49,621 bases of DNA from CAZMCC01 sp964564695 (GTDB lineage Bacteria > Planctomycetota > Phycisphaerae > Phycisphaerales > UBA1924), in contig CAZMCC010000013.1 of assembly GCA_964564695.1 (NCBI GenBank), positions 1 through 49,621 on the forward strand, read 5' to 3'. Below, one piece after another: positions 17,390 to 25,384 of the stretch (positions are counted from its first letter, which is position 1; every line of letters starts with the position of its first letter). The position numbers were made by a program, and so were the translations under genes. The notes under the pieces were generated by a model. It searched no databases, was not told the DNA's origin, and saw only the letters and a program-made list of their open reading frames with translations.

Positions 17390-18376
17390 TTACCGCTTCG
17401 GGCGGATCGCCGAGCGCGTGCTCTTGCGTTCGCCGCCGGTGAGGCGCGACTGGTCCTGCGTGCGCCCGTTCACCGCGCTGCCCGTCGGGCGGTCGCTGCC
17501 CGAGCGGCGAATCTCGGTGCTCCGCGGCTCGGTACGGGAGCGCTGCTGCGAGCCGGAGTCGCGCCCGATACGCTCGAGGGGCGGCCGGTAGGGTGTGGCC
17601 ACGGAGCGGTGGGGCTGAGTCCGGGACGGCGGTTTGTACAGCGTGGACCGGTGAAAGTCGAGCTCCGCGCGACGGTCCCTGTCGATGTAACGTTCGTCGT
17701 CGCACACGCCGTTGCGGTTGTAATCGCGCACGACGCGCCCGTCGAGCACGACGACCGTCGAGGCGTCGCGGTCGTACAGGCATCGGCGCCCGAGGTGGTC
17801 GTAGAAGACGCGGCTCTGGCGCCCGTCGATGACGCTTTCGTGGAGCAGGCCGGTCGCGTCGCGGTACAGAATGGCGCGGTCGTTGGAGCCCGGGCGCGTG
17901 AACTCGTTGAGGACAACGAGACGGTCGTGCGCGTCGAAGGGCTCGACAAGCGAATTCTGAGCGACCACGGCGCCGCTCGGGATCACGATGCTGCTGCCGC
18001 ACGTCGCTTCATCGTGCACCTGGCCAACCACGACGGCCGAGTCGGCGTCGACCCACGCGGGTTGGTACCCCCGGGCGACCATCGCCGGTGCGTTCGCCGG
18101 CGCGGAGATACGCATCGGCGTGTTCCCGGCCCACCCCTGCCGGATGGCGCCGGCGGAGCCGGGGGGGATGGTCACGACCGTCGGTTGCGCAGTGGACTGC
18201 ACGATCGCGGGCTCGGCGACGACCTGCCGCACCAGCTCCGGGCGGGAGGACACCCACGAGCCCCCTTCCGCCACCACGATGCGGTCATCGCATGGCTGCG
18301 GCGGGCCGGCCCACGCGTTCGGGGCAACTGCGGCAAACAGAACACCGATGAGCGGGAACGCACGCGTCTTGGTCAT
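17390..18376 (-). CDS. Secreted protein of unknown function
   Basis: A 328-residue protein with a clear Sec signal peptide (KTRAFPLIGVLFAAVAPNAWAG, cut near residue 23). The mature part has beta-rich stretches, an internal 'DRDAS..VVLDGRVVRDYNRNGVCDDERYID' region that looks like a calcium-type D-x-N-x-xG-x-C-D loop, and a basic, low-complexity C-terminal 80 residues rich in Arg, Ser and Pro. No family was recognised. It faces the GMC gene tail to tail (18-bp gap) and lies downstream of queD on the same strand. The ATG at 18376 is supported by GGTGAAAC just before it and by the signal peptide. Confidence 0.7.
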   Translation of the reverse strand: MTKTRAFPLIGVLFAAVAPNAWAGPPQPCDDRIVVAEGGSWVSSRPELVRQVVAEPAIVQSTAQPTVVTIPPGSAGAIRQGWAGNTPMRISAPANAPAMVARGYQPAWVDADSAVVVGQVHDEATCGSSIVIPSGAVVAQNSLVEPFDAHDRLVVLNEFTRPGSNDRAILYRDATGLLHESVIDGRQSRVFYDHLGRRCLYDRDASTVVVLDGRVVRDYNRNGVCDDERYIDRDRRAELDFHRSTLYKPPSRTQPHRSVATPYRPPLERIGRDSGSQQRSRTEPRSTEIRRSGSDRPTGSAVNGRTQDQSRLTGGERKSTRSAIRPKR

Positions 18377-18501
18377 GTTTCACCTGCCACGGCGGCGCGA
18401 ACTCGCGGGCGTACCCGCACGACTCGCCACCAATCAACTCTACATCACGCCGAGCCCGTTGGTTCTCGAAACCATCACGGATGTTTCGGATATTTCCCGT
18501 G

Positions 18502-18969
18502 TTACTGGACGCCGTATTCCGCCCACGTCGAGCTCGTCTCGCTCACCCGCACGCGTTCGACCTTCAGCCCCGGGGCGAAGCGGTATTTGTGCCCCTGGTC
18601 GTCCATGTATTCGCGTCCGGCCCGGATCTCCGCGGCAATGTGGTCGTAGAAGTGCTTGGCGAGCACCTCGGTCGTGGGGTCGGCGTTGTCGAAGGTCACC
18701 ACTCGCTCGCGCATGGCCGGGTCCATCGTGGCCAGCACCGGGTCCTTCGAGTTCATCGCCATCGCGTGGTCGAACCGGCGGATGAACTCGTCGAGGGCGA
18801 GCTTGATCGCCTTGAAATCGCAGATCATGTCCTGGGCGTCGAGCCGCTCGGCCGCGAGCACCACGTCGACCCGGCGGGTGTGCCCGTGCGGAAAGCGGCA
18901 CAGCCCGGGGTGCTTGAAGAGCATGTGCCCGCTTTCGATCTCGAACGACTTGCAGACGCGGTACGGCAA
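18502..18969 (-). CDS. queD: 6-carboxy-5,6,7,8-tetrahydropterin synthase QueD
   Basis: A 155-residue enzyme of the PTPS/QueD family that converts 7,8-dihydroneopterin triphosphate to carboxytetrahydropterin, the second step of queuosine and 7-deazaguanine biosynthesis. Zinc ligands are His15, His28 and His30 (ESGH and FPHGH). Cys24 in the HPGLCRF loop is the expected catalytic Cys. The QueD-type CxxxHGH spacing distinguishes it from eukaryotic PTPS. The start is a TTG at 18969 with GGAG about 10 nt upstream. It follows queC and queE on the same strand, but a 153-nt spacer with an inverted repeat separates it from queE. Confidence 0.93.
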   Translation of the reverse strand: MPYRVCKSFEIESGHMLFKHPGLCRFPHGHTRRVDVVLAAERLDAQDMICDFKAIKLALDEFIRRFDHAMAMNSKDPVLATMDPAMRERVVTFDNADPTTEVLAKHFYDHIAAEIRAGREYMDDQGHKYRFAPGLKVERVRVSETSSTWAEYGVQ

Positions 18970-18987
18970 ACGGAGTCTCCGAAGAGG

Positions 18988-19092
18988 AGTTCACCACAGA
19001 GGCGTAGAGGTCGCAGAGGAAGACATCAAACCTGGATCGAGATCCCGGTCCTCGTTCCTCTCTGTGCCATCTGCGCCTCTGCGGTGAATTCC
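18988..19092. repeat. Imperfect inverted repeat of the dispersed CAGAGG type
   Basis: The left arm (about 18988-19023, containing TTCACCACAGAGGCGTAGAG) and the right arm (about 19057-19092, ending CTGCGCCTCTGCGGTGAATT) are reverse complements with a few mismatches, around a 33-nt core. This 'accacagaggcgcagagg' sequence type recurs in intergenic regions of many bacteria. Here it fills the queE-queD gap and may be a small non-autonomous element or a hairpin in the que transcript. Confidence 0.7.
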
Positions 19093-19122
19093 ATTGCTCA
19101 AGGATAGGGAACCAGCCGCGAT

Positions 19123-19848
19123 CTAGGTCCCTCGTTTGTTCCCGAAGAGTTCGATGTGCAGCCGGTGGCAATACCGCCACCCCCGTTCGGCGCAGGCCTG
19201 GACGACCCACGCCTTGCGCTCAGAGGTGGGCGTCGTGACACCCTCGGGCATGAGCAGGATGTCTGCGGGGGTCCAGCCGTGCAGTTGGGCGAGCAGAGCG
19301 TCGATCTCCGCGAGGTCATGTTCCCCCGCGACCACGAACTTGAGCTGGCGCCCCCCGCCCGCCGATGGGGGGTGCCGGTCGAGCATCGCCTGCAGCGCGG
19401 GGATGTTGATTCGGCGCTGCTCGTGCCTTTGTGACCACGCCCCGCCCACCGCCCCCCCCACATCGCTCGGCGTCGAGTTGCTCAGCTTCGGCGAGATCGA
19501 CATCAGCCCGCACGTCGACGGCGTGATCTCGGGCCGGTCGATTGTCCCCGCCGTCTCGATCGTCACGTGGAGACCGGCCTCCGTCAGCCGCTGGCACAGC
19601 TCGGCGGCGCCCGCGAACATCATCGGCTCGCCCCCCGTCACCACCGCGTGCCGGTACGCGGGACGCGACGAACCCTCCGAGACGAGATCGTCGATGGTCC
19701 GCTTCGTCCCCTCCGGCCTCCACGACGCGTACGGCGTGTCGCACCACACGCACCGCAGATTGCACCCCGACAGGCGCACGAACCAGCTCGGTACGCCCGT
19801 GAGCACGCCCTCGCCCTGGATCGAGAAGAACGTCTCCGATACCGGCAT
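19123..19848 (-). CDS. queE: 7-carboxy-7-deazaguanine synthase QueE (radical SAM)
   Basis: A 241-residue radical SAM enzyme that contracts carboxytetrahydropterin to 7-carboxy-7-deazaguanine. It starts with the QueE hallmark ETFFSIQGEG, followed by the cluster motif CNLRCVWC (Cys29, Cys33, Cys36; CX3CX2C). VVTGGEPM is the SAM-binding GGEP motif. The ATG at 19848 gives the family-typical N-terminus. A GTG at 19923 is in frame and overlaps the queC stop as GTGA, so a 25-residue longer, translationally coupled form is possible. The C-terminus ends in LHIELFGNKRGT, which is normal for the family. Confidence 0.94.
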   Translation of the reverse strand: MPVSETFFSIQGEGVLTGVPSWFVRLSGCNLRCVWCDTPYASWRPEGTKRTIDDLVSEGSSRPAYRHAVVTGGEPMMFAGAAELCQRLTEAGLHVTIETAGTIDRPEITPSTCGLMSISPKLSNSTPSDVGGAVGGAWSQRHEQRRINIPALQAMLDRHPPSAGGGRQLKFVVAGEHDLAEIDALLAQLHGWTPADILLMPEGVTTPTSERKAWVVQACAERGWRYCHRLHIELFGNKRGT

Positions 19849-19919
19849 CGCGTCGGGCGACCCGCTCGCGGCGCTCTCCGACGACGGTTCGGTCGAATCG
19901 GCTCTGGGCAGCGGCACGC

Positions 19920-20738
19920 TCACGTGCGCTCCGCCCGCGCGGGGGTGGCAGTGGGGGGTGTCGGGGCGTAGCGAGTCGGATCGGCGACACCCGCCTCCGC
20001 GAACCCCCGGGCCCGATGCACGCATGCATCGCACCGACCACACGCGAGGACGCCCACCCGCCCCGCGCCGCGCCGGCGCTCCGCGCCCGAGCCCCCCCCT
20101 CCCCCGCCCGCCGCGCCCGCGTCCATCGACACCGGGTCGTAGCACGAGTGCGTCAGCCCGAAATCAACCCCGAGCTCCACGCCCAGCCGGATGATCCCCG
20201 CCTTGGTCAGGGCCACCAGGGGCGCGTGCACGTGGAAGGGGCGGTTCTGCTGCGCGCCCGCCCGGGTGCCCGCCGTCGCCGCCTTCTCGAAGGCTCGCAG
20301 GAACGGCTCGCGGCAATCGGGGTACCCCGAGTAGTCGACCGCGTTGACACCCACGAACAGGTCGCTCGCGCCGCTCGTCTCGGCCACGCCCGCCGCGATC
20401 GCCAGGAAGATCAGGTTCCGGGCCGGCACGTACGTCACCGGCGATTCGTCGTGACGCGACGTCGCCGGCGGCAGGGCCCGGTCCTTGGGCACGTCGATCG
20501 CATCGTCGGTCAGGGCCGAGCCCCCGACCGCCCGCAGGTCGATCGGCACGACGACGTGGCGTGTCGCCTCCATCGCCTGCGCGACCGCGGCCGCCGCCAG
20601 CAGCTCTACCCGGTGACGCTGCCCGTAGTCAAAGCTCAGCGCGAGCGTGTCGAACCCGCGCGAGCGCGCCACCGCGAGCACGACAGCGCTGTCGAGCCCT
20701 CCCGAAACCAGCACAACTGCCGACGGACGTGAGGTCAC
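19920..20738 (-). CDS. queC: 7-cyano-7-deazaguanine synthase QueC
   Basis: A 272-residue ATP-dependent enzyme that turns 7-carboxy-7-deazaguanine into preQ0. The PP-loop SGGLDS is at residues 12-17. VPARNLIFLAIAAGVAE and VDYSGYPDCR are family blocks. The zinc site is formed by Cys in THSCYD and by CGRCDAC. Unusually, about 30 Gly/Ala/Arg-rich residues (from VSMDAGAAGGGGGGSG onward) are inserted between THSCYDP and CGRCD, where most QueC proteins have about 5-8 residues. The start is GTG 20738 with a TACCAT box 5 nt upstream. It is the first of queC-queE-queD. Confidence 0.93.
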   Translation of the reverse strand: MTSRPSAVVLVSGGLDSAVVLAVARSRGFDTLALSFDYGQRHRVELLAAAAVAQAMEATRHVVVPIDLRAVGGSALTDDAIDVPKDRALPPATSRHDESPVTYVPARNLIFLAIAAGVAETSGASDLFVGVNAVDYSGYPDCREPFLRAFEKAATAGTRAGAQQNRPFHVHAPLVALTKAGIIRLGVELGVDFGLTHSCYDPVSMDAGAAGGGGGGSGAERRRGAGRVGVLACGRCDACVHRARGFAEAGVADPTRYAPTPPTATPARAERT

Positions 20739-20749
20739 GCGCAATGGTA
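20739..20749 (-). promoter_or_regulatory. Leaderless-type -10 box, queC
   Basis: On the minus strand TACCAT (20749 to 20744) lies 5 nt before the GTG start of queC. There is no room for a leader or a preQ1 riboswitch between the two. Confidence 0.5.
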
Positions 20750-20796
20750 CCGAGCACCGACCCCCCCCCGCTTCATCCCGCCCGATGACCAGGGGC

Positions 20797-21942
20797 TTAC
20801 GCCGCCTGCGAACGACGCCCGGCGGCCAGTACGCACGAATTGACCAGCATGGCCACCGCTCCGCCCGCGTCGTCAAGGTTGAGCGTGGTTCCCAGCGCCT
20901 TCACCGCCATCTCCGCCGCCGCGTTTACGGGCGTCAGGTTCAGCGCCTGCGCCGTCGACCGCATCGAGACGCACAGGCGCCGCACCGCCTCGCTGTCGCC
21001 CACGGTGACCGCCGCCTGGATCTTCAGGGCCTCGCCCAGCAGGTCGTCGAGCACGGCCGCCAGGCTCGCGCCGGTCAACGCCTCGGCGGCGACGCCCGAA
21101 TGCGTCCCTTCCGGCCCAAGGAACTCCGCCAGCAGCCGGATGAGGAACGAGCCCTCGAACGGCTTGGCCATGAACGCGCTCGCCCGCAGACGCCCGATCC
21201 GGGCCCGGATCGCGGGGTCCGTCTCCGACGTGGCGACGATGACGGGCGTGTTGATCTTCTTCGCGGCGAGCTCGGCGATGAGTTGGCCCGCGTCGGCGTC
21301 CTCGAGGTTGTGATCGCACAGGATGGCGCCGAACCCCTCGGGTGCACGCTGGACCGCCGCCCGGCACGAGCCGACCACCGTCACGCTCACGCACGTCTCG
21401 CGGAGCAGGTGGCGCACCAGCCGGGCCTGGACGGCGGAGTCCTCGGCCAAGAGCAGCGAGCCGCGGAGCTCGGCCGGATCGACGCGCTCGAGCGTGGGCA
21501 GCCACTTGCTGAACAGGTCGAGCCGGTCGAAGTCGTTGGGGTTGATCCGGTGCTTGAACTGGATCGCGACGTCGTGGATCACGCCCTCGCGGTGCAGGCA
21601 GCGGAGCACCTTGCCCGGGACAGCCTGTTCGCCGCCGCCGAGCAGCGGCAGCATCACCGTGCACTCGGCGCCCGCGTGCAGGTACGCCCGGTGCAGCACG
21701 CACATGCCCGTGGACGACAGGTTTCGCCCGGCGATCGTGACGGTGCTCCGGCCTCCGGGCTGGTCGATGTGCAGCGCGAGGGCCGCACGCCGGAAGGGCC
21801 GGCGCGTGTGGGCGCGCTTGCTCCCCAGGGGGCTCTCCTCGGCGTCGATGCGGTCGAGCAGCGCATCGAGGTCGCGCATCGACAACCCGAGCGAGTTGGG
21901 GGGCGTCGAAGATCGCGACGGTGAATTGGTCGGGGTGGGCAT
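20797..21942 (-). CDS. PilZ-receiver fusion protein with a degenerate Hpt-like tail
   Basis: A 381-residue signalling protein. A PilZ domain (about residues 43-150) has RAHTRRPFRR and GRNLSSTG, matching the c-di-GMP-binding RxxxR and (D/N)xSxxG motifs. A receiver domain (about 163-275) has the acidic pair Glu167-Asp168, phospho-acceptor Asp210, Thr/Ser in VATSE and Lys260. The last 100 residues are helical and resemble an Hpt domain, but the phosphorylatable His is absent (SMRSTAQALNL in its place). It probably integrates c-di-GMP and two-component signals without a DNA-binding output. The ATG at 21942 is the first start before the conserved part. Targets are unknown. Confidence 0.85.
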   Translation of the reverse strand: MPTPTNSPSRSSTPPNSLGLSMRDLDALLDRIDAEESPLGSKRAHTRRPFRRAALALHIDQPGGRSTVTIAGRNLSSTGMCVLHRAYLHAGAECTVMLPLLGGGEQAVPGKVLRCLHREGVIHDVAIQFKHRINPNDFDRLDLFSKWLPTLERVDPAELRGSLLLAEDSAVQARLVRHLLRETCVSVTVVGSCRAAVQRAPEGFGAILCDHNLEDADAGQLIAELAAKKINTPVIVATSETDPAIRARIGRLRASAFMAKPFEGSFLIRLLAEFLGPEGTHSGVAAEALTGASLAAVLDDLLGEALKIQAAVTVGDSEAVRRLCVSMRSTAQALNLTPVNAAAEMAVKALGTTLNLDDAGGAVAMLVNSCVLAAGRRSQAA

Positions 21943-22092
21943 GGTCTTTGGCGGGCGAGAGCGTTGAGGGAACCCCGATAGATCGGCGTGCGCGCGTGGG
22001 CACTGTCCCGCGAGACTCGCGCGGGTGCTCATTCGGGTCGGGGTGTGCCGACGGATATCGGACGCCTTCGCCGGTCCGGTGGTCGCGGCGGG

Positions 22093-23415
22093 CTATTTCG
22101 AGCGGCTCGGGGGTGGTGGGGGCGGGCGCAGGTCATTTGCCAGCGCGAGCAGGGCCGCCAGCGCCGCCGCGGTCTGGGCGTTCACCTGCACCGTGTCGAA
22201 CATGCTCACGAACACCAGCCCCAGCAGGGCCGCCGCGGGTCCGGCGTCGAGAGCCCAGGTCTCCCCTGTGCGGGGCCGTGCCGACCGCAGCGCGCACACG
22301 ACCAGGCCGGCCAGCAGCCCGGCCCCGATCAGCCCGGTCGTCGCCCCCGCGTGCAGCAGACCGTTGTGGGCGTGCGCGTGCACGCGCCGAGTCGCCGGGT
22401 CGATTCCCTGGGCCTTCAAGTGGTCGATGACCCAGGGGCGATAGCCCCCCGCGCCGACGCCGTGCAGGGGATGCTCGCCGATCGCCTCGATCGCCCACCA
22501 GTTCAACAACAGGCGAGCCCCCGTGTCGCTCGTAAATTTTTTGTCGCGGAACGCGCCGGTCACCTCGTCGTAGCCGGCGTGCGCCCGTCGCGTGACGCCG
22601 GGACCGATCCACGCTGCCGCGGCGATGGCGACCACGCCGATCACCACCGCCGCCGCCAGCACTCGCCCGGAGCTGAGCGATTCACGAAGTCGCGTGCGCC
22701 CCAGCCACACCGATCCGCACACGCCCACGCCCAGGAGCCCCGCCGACGCGATCCACGCCCCGCGCGTCCCGGTCGCGAACACCGCCGCGAGCGTCACCAC
22801 CACCAGCGCCGTACGGATCACCCTTCGCCGGCCCGCACCCAGCAGAGCCCCCGGCAGGTGCAGCCCCAGCGCCGCGCACAGCAGCGAGCCGCCGACAACC
22901 GGGTCCCACCACCCCGAGTTCCGGTCCGCCAGCCGCGGCCACGTGATCGCCCCAATCCCCGCGTGCGTCCCGATCGCGTGCCCGAGCTGGCTCAGATTCC
23001 CGAGCAGGAACCCCGCCGCGAGCGCCGCGCACAGCAGCCGCCGCCGATCGAGGACCGGCCACAGCAGCGGCGCCAGCGCCGCGAACCGAAAGGTCCCGAC
23101 TTCGTCGACCCCCTCCGACGGATCCGCCGACCACGCGAGCGTGAGCGTCCACCACAGCCCCCATGCCACGTACAGCCACGCGAAGGGCGACCACACCACC
23201 GGCAGGTACATCCGCCAGATCCACGGCAGACGCACCAGCACCACAAGCACGAGGGGCACGAACGAGAACTCGACCACGCTCGTCGGACCGCCGAGTGCAA
23301 CGAGGGCCGCCGCGCCCGCCCAGACGTGCGCCGGGTACCCCAGGCGGGCCTCGGATCGCTGCCGCTGGAAGGCGGAGGCGACTTGTTCGGGAGATTGTCG
23401 TGCCAGGAGTCCCAC
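22093..23415 (-). CDS. O-antigen ligase / polymerase-like membrane protein
   Basis: About 440 residues with 10-12 hydrophobic segments. The family pattern of Wzy/WaaL-type proteins is seen: GTRGAW after a hydrophobic helix, a large loop (about 285-350) containing HPLHGVGAGGYR and HAHAHNGLLHAG, then final helices. WaaL joins O-polysaccharide to a lipid carrier in the periplasm, and Wzy polymerises repeat units; sequence alone does not decide which. The frame is open to 23523. The GTG at 23415 was chosen because the upstream part is Arg/Pro-rich and lies opposite a C-run, but this start is uncertain. An AT-rich AAAAAATTT patch sits at about 22532-22543. Confidence 0.8.
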   Translation of the reverse strand: MGLLARQSPEQVASAFQRQRSEARLGYPAHVWAGAAALVALGGPTSVVEFSFVPLVLVVLVRLPWIWRMYLPVVWSPFAWLYVAWGLWWTLTLAWSADPSEGVDEVGTFRFAALAPLLWPVLDRRRLLCAALAAGFLLGNLSQLGHAIGTHAGIGAITWPRLADRNSGWWDPVVGGSLLCAALGLHLPGALLGAGRRRVIRTALVVVTLAAVFATGTRGAWIASAGLLGVGVCGSVWLGRTRLRESLSSGRVLAAAVVIGVVAIAAAAWIGPGVTRRAHAGYDEVTGAFRDKKFTSDTGARLLLNWWAIEAIGEHPLHGVGAGGYRPWVIDHLKAQGIDPATRRVHAHAHNGLLHAGATTGLIGAGLLAGLVVCALRSARPRTGETWALDAGPAAALLGLVFVSMFDTVQVNAQTAAALAALLALANDLRPPPPPPSRSK

Positions 23416-23588
23416 GGTCCGATCATCTTCGATCCGGCGACCCCGATCAACCGGACGTTGGTGGGGGGGGTGGGTCCAATTCGTTTGGACCCCGAACCCG
23501 GACGAATCCCTCGCCGAAGACATCTGTACAAGAATGAGCCCTCTGGCGCCCCTCTGGCGTCCGGGCTGATCGTGGGAGTGCCTGGCAC

Positions 23589-25382
23589 ATGAACGACATC
23601 CGGCGTGTATTGCGAGCGGCGTCCTGGCGGCTGTTCTTTTCCGCGGCCGTCCGCTGGCTCGTCTGGGGCGTGATCGTGGTGCTCGGCGCCGCGATCGTCG
23701 CCCGCATCGTCCAGAAGGGCACCGCGTGGGACCTTCCCTGGCAGGCCGTGGCGATGTGGGCGCCCCTGGGCGTCCTCGCGCTCGCGCTGCTCCTGGGCAT
23801 CCTCACCCGCCCCGATCGCTCCGCCACCGCTCGCCGGGTTGACGAAGGCGCCGACCTGCGCGAGGCGATCAGCACCGCGCTGTGGGCTCAGGGTCAGGAC
23901 GACCCGTGGTCCCGCGCCGCGGTCGAGTCGGCCGCCGCACGCGCCCGCACAGTGAACGTTCGCCAGGCCGTGCCGGTCACGGCCCCGCGGTCGTGGCCCT
24001 GGACCATGGCCCTCGCGGTGGGTCTGGTCATCGCCTGGTTTGTCCCCAGTTTCGACCTCTTCGGCGAGCGCGCCAAGAACGAGGAAACGAAGAAGAAGAT
24101 CGAGCAGGTCACCCACGCCCAGTCGCAGGCCGACCAGGTCAAGCAGAAGCTCGAGCAGATCTCCCAGAAGCTCAACCTCGACAAGAAGGACGATCCGGCG
24201 CCCGAGGCGCCCAACGCGCCCGAGAGCCCCAAGTCGCCGGAGGAGATCCGCCTCCAGGCTGTCCGTCAGCTCACGGCCATGAAGGACCGCCTCGACGAGC
24301 TCAAGATGTCCCCCGCCCAGCAGGGCCTCAAGGCGCTGCAGGACAAGCTGCAGAACCTCCGCACCCCCGGCGAAGGCCCGCTCACCGAGCTCAGCAAGGA
24401 GCTCTCCAAGGGCAACTTCGAGAAGGCCGCGGGCGAGCTCCAGAAGATGGCCGAGCAGATGGCCAACAACTCGATGAGCCCCGAGCAGAAGGCCAAGGTC
24501 GAGGAGCAGCTCAAGAAGCTCGCCGAGCAGCTCGCCCAGGCCGCACAGGACAAGAAGGATCTCGAGAAGAAGCTCTCGCAGGCCGGGCTCGATCCCAAGC
24601 TCGCGTCCGATCCCAAGGCTCTGGCCGACGCGCTCAAGAAGAGCGAGAACCTCTCCCAGGAGCAGAAGGACCAGCTCAAGAAGGAATCCGAGTCCCAGCA
24701 GCAGTGCCAGAACGCCTGCCAGGGCATGTCCGAGTCCATGAGCAAGATGGCCGAGTCCATGAGCAAGGAAGGCCAGAGCGGCCAGCAGGGCCAGCAGCAG
24801 GGAATGGAGAAACTCTCCGACCAGCTCGCCCAGCTCGAGCAGATGTCGCAGGAAATGGAGTCCGCCAAGGCCGCCGGTGAGGAAGTCAGCCAGCAGCTCG
24901 AAGCGCTGTCGAGCTTCTCCGAGTGCGACGGCAAGGGCATGGGCGCCTGCAAGAACGGGCTCGAAGGCTCCTGCCAGAAGGAAGGCACCGGCGAGTGGCG
25001 CGAAGGCTGGAACGAGAGCAAGGGCAAGGGCGCCGGCGGCCCGGGCCGCGGCCAGGGCGGCCAGATCGGCTCCACCGAAGCCGCCATCGACCGCGAGAAG
25101 AAGAAGTTCAAGTCCCCCACCCAGGGCGGCCCCATCATCTCGAGCCGCATGATCGAGGGCGAGCAGATCAAGGGCGAGAGCAAGGCCGAGTTCAGCGCCG
25201 CCGTCGTCGCCGCCGATCAGGCCGCCGCCGAGGCCATCGACAACAACGTCATCCCCCGCGAATACCACGCGGCGGTGAAGCACTACTTCGGCCGTCTCAA
25301 GGCCAAGGCGAACGTCTCCGAGGCCACGCCCGCGGCCCCGGCCGCTCCTTCCGCCGCCCCGTCGGCCGAGGACAAGAAGTAA
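23589..25382 (+). CDS. Coiled-coil membrane protein (DUF4175-like)
   Basis: A 597-residue protein with two N-terminal membrane helices (about residues 14-40 and 55-72), a third at about 138-158, and then roughly 300 residues of Lys/Glu/Gln-rich coiled coil (LKKLAEQLAQAAQDKKDLEK style). A Cys-containing Gly-rich hinge (CDGKGMGACKNGLEGSC) follows. The C-terminus carries VIPREYHAAVKHYFGRLKAK, a motif seen at the end of large Bat/aerotolerance-type and DUF4175-like proteins. Six extra cysteines in the hinge are odd for a coiled-coil protein. It lies 2 nt from the next gene, so the two form one unit. The function is unknown. Confidence 0.65.
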   Translation: MNDIRRVLRAASWRLFFSAAVRWLVWGVIVVLGAAIVARIVQKGTAWDLPWQAVAMWAPLGVLALALLLGILTRPDRSATARRVDEGADLREAISTALWAQGQDDPWSRAAVESAAARARTVNVRQAVPVTAPRSWPWTMALAVGLVIAWFVPSFDLFGERAKNEETKKKIEQVTHAQSQADQVKQKLEQISQKLNLDKKDDPAPEAPNAPESPKSPEEIRLQAVRQLTAMKDRLDELKMSPAQQGLKALQDKLQNLRTPGEGPLTELSKELSKGNFEKAAGELQKMAEQMANNSMSPEQKAKVEEQLKKLAEQLAQAAQDKKDLEKKLSQAGLDPKLASDPKALADALKKSENLSQEQKDQLKKESESQQQCQNACQGMSESMSKMAESMSKEGQSGQQGQQQGMEKLSDQLAQLEQMSQEMESAKAAGEEVSQQLEALSSFSECDGKGMGACKNGLEGSCQKEGTGEWREGWNESKGKGAGGPGRGQGGQIGSTEAAIDREKKKFKSPTQGGPIISSRMIEGEQIKGESKAEFSAAVVAADQAAAEAIDNNVIPREYHAAVKHYFGRLKAKANVSEATPAAPAAPSAAPSAEDKK

Positions 25383-25384
25383 GC

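Noticed and set aside
20739..20796. A preQ1 riboswitch upstream of queC
   Set aside because: The 58-nt spacer has a C-run and a -10 box ending 5 nt before the start codon; there is no room and no matching motif.
22992..25283. A 763-residue minus-strand open frame over the coiled-coil membrane protein
   Set aside because: Leucine-rich antisense translation of Lys/Glu codons; no sign of a real protein.
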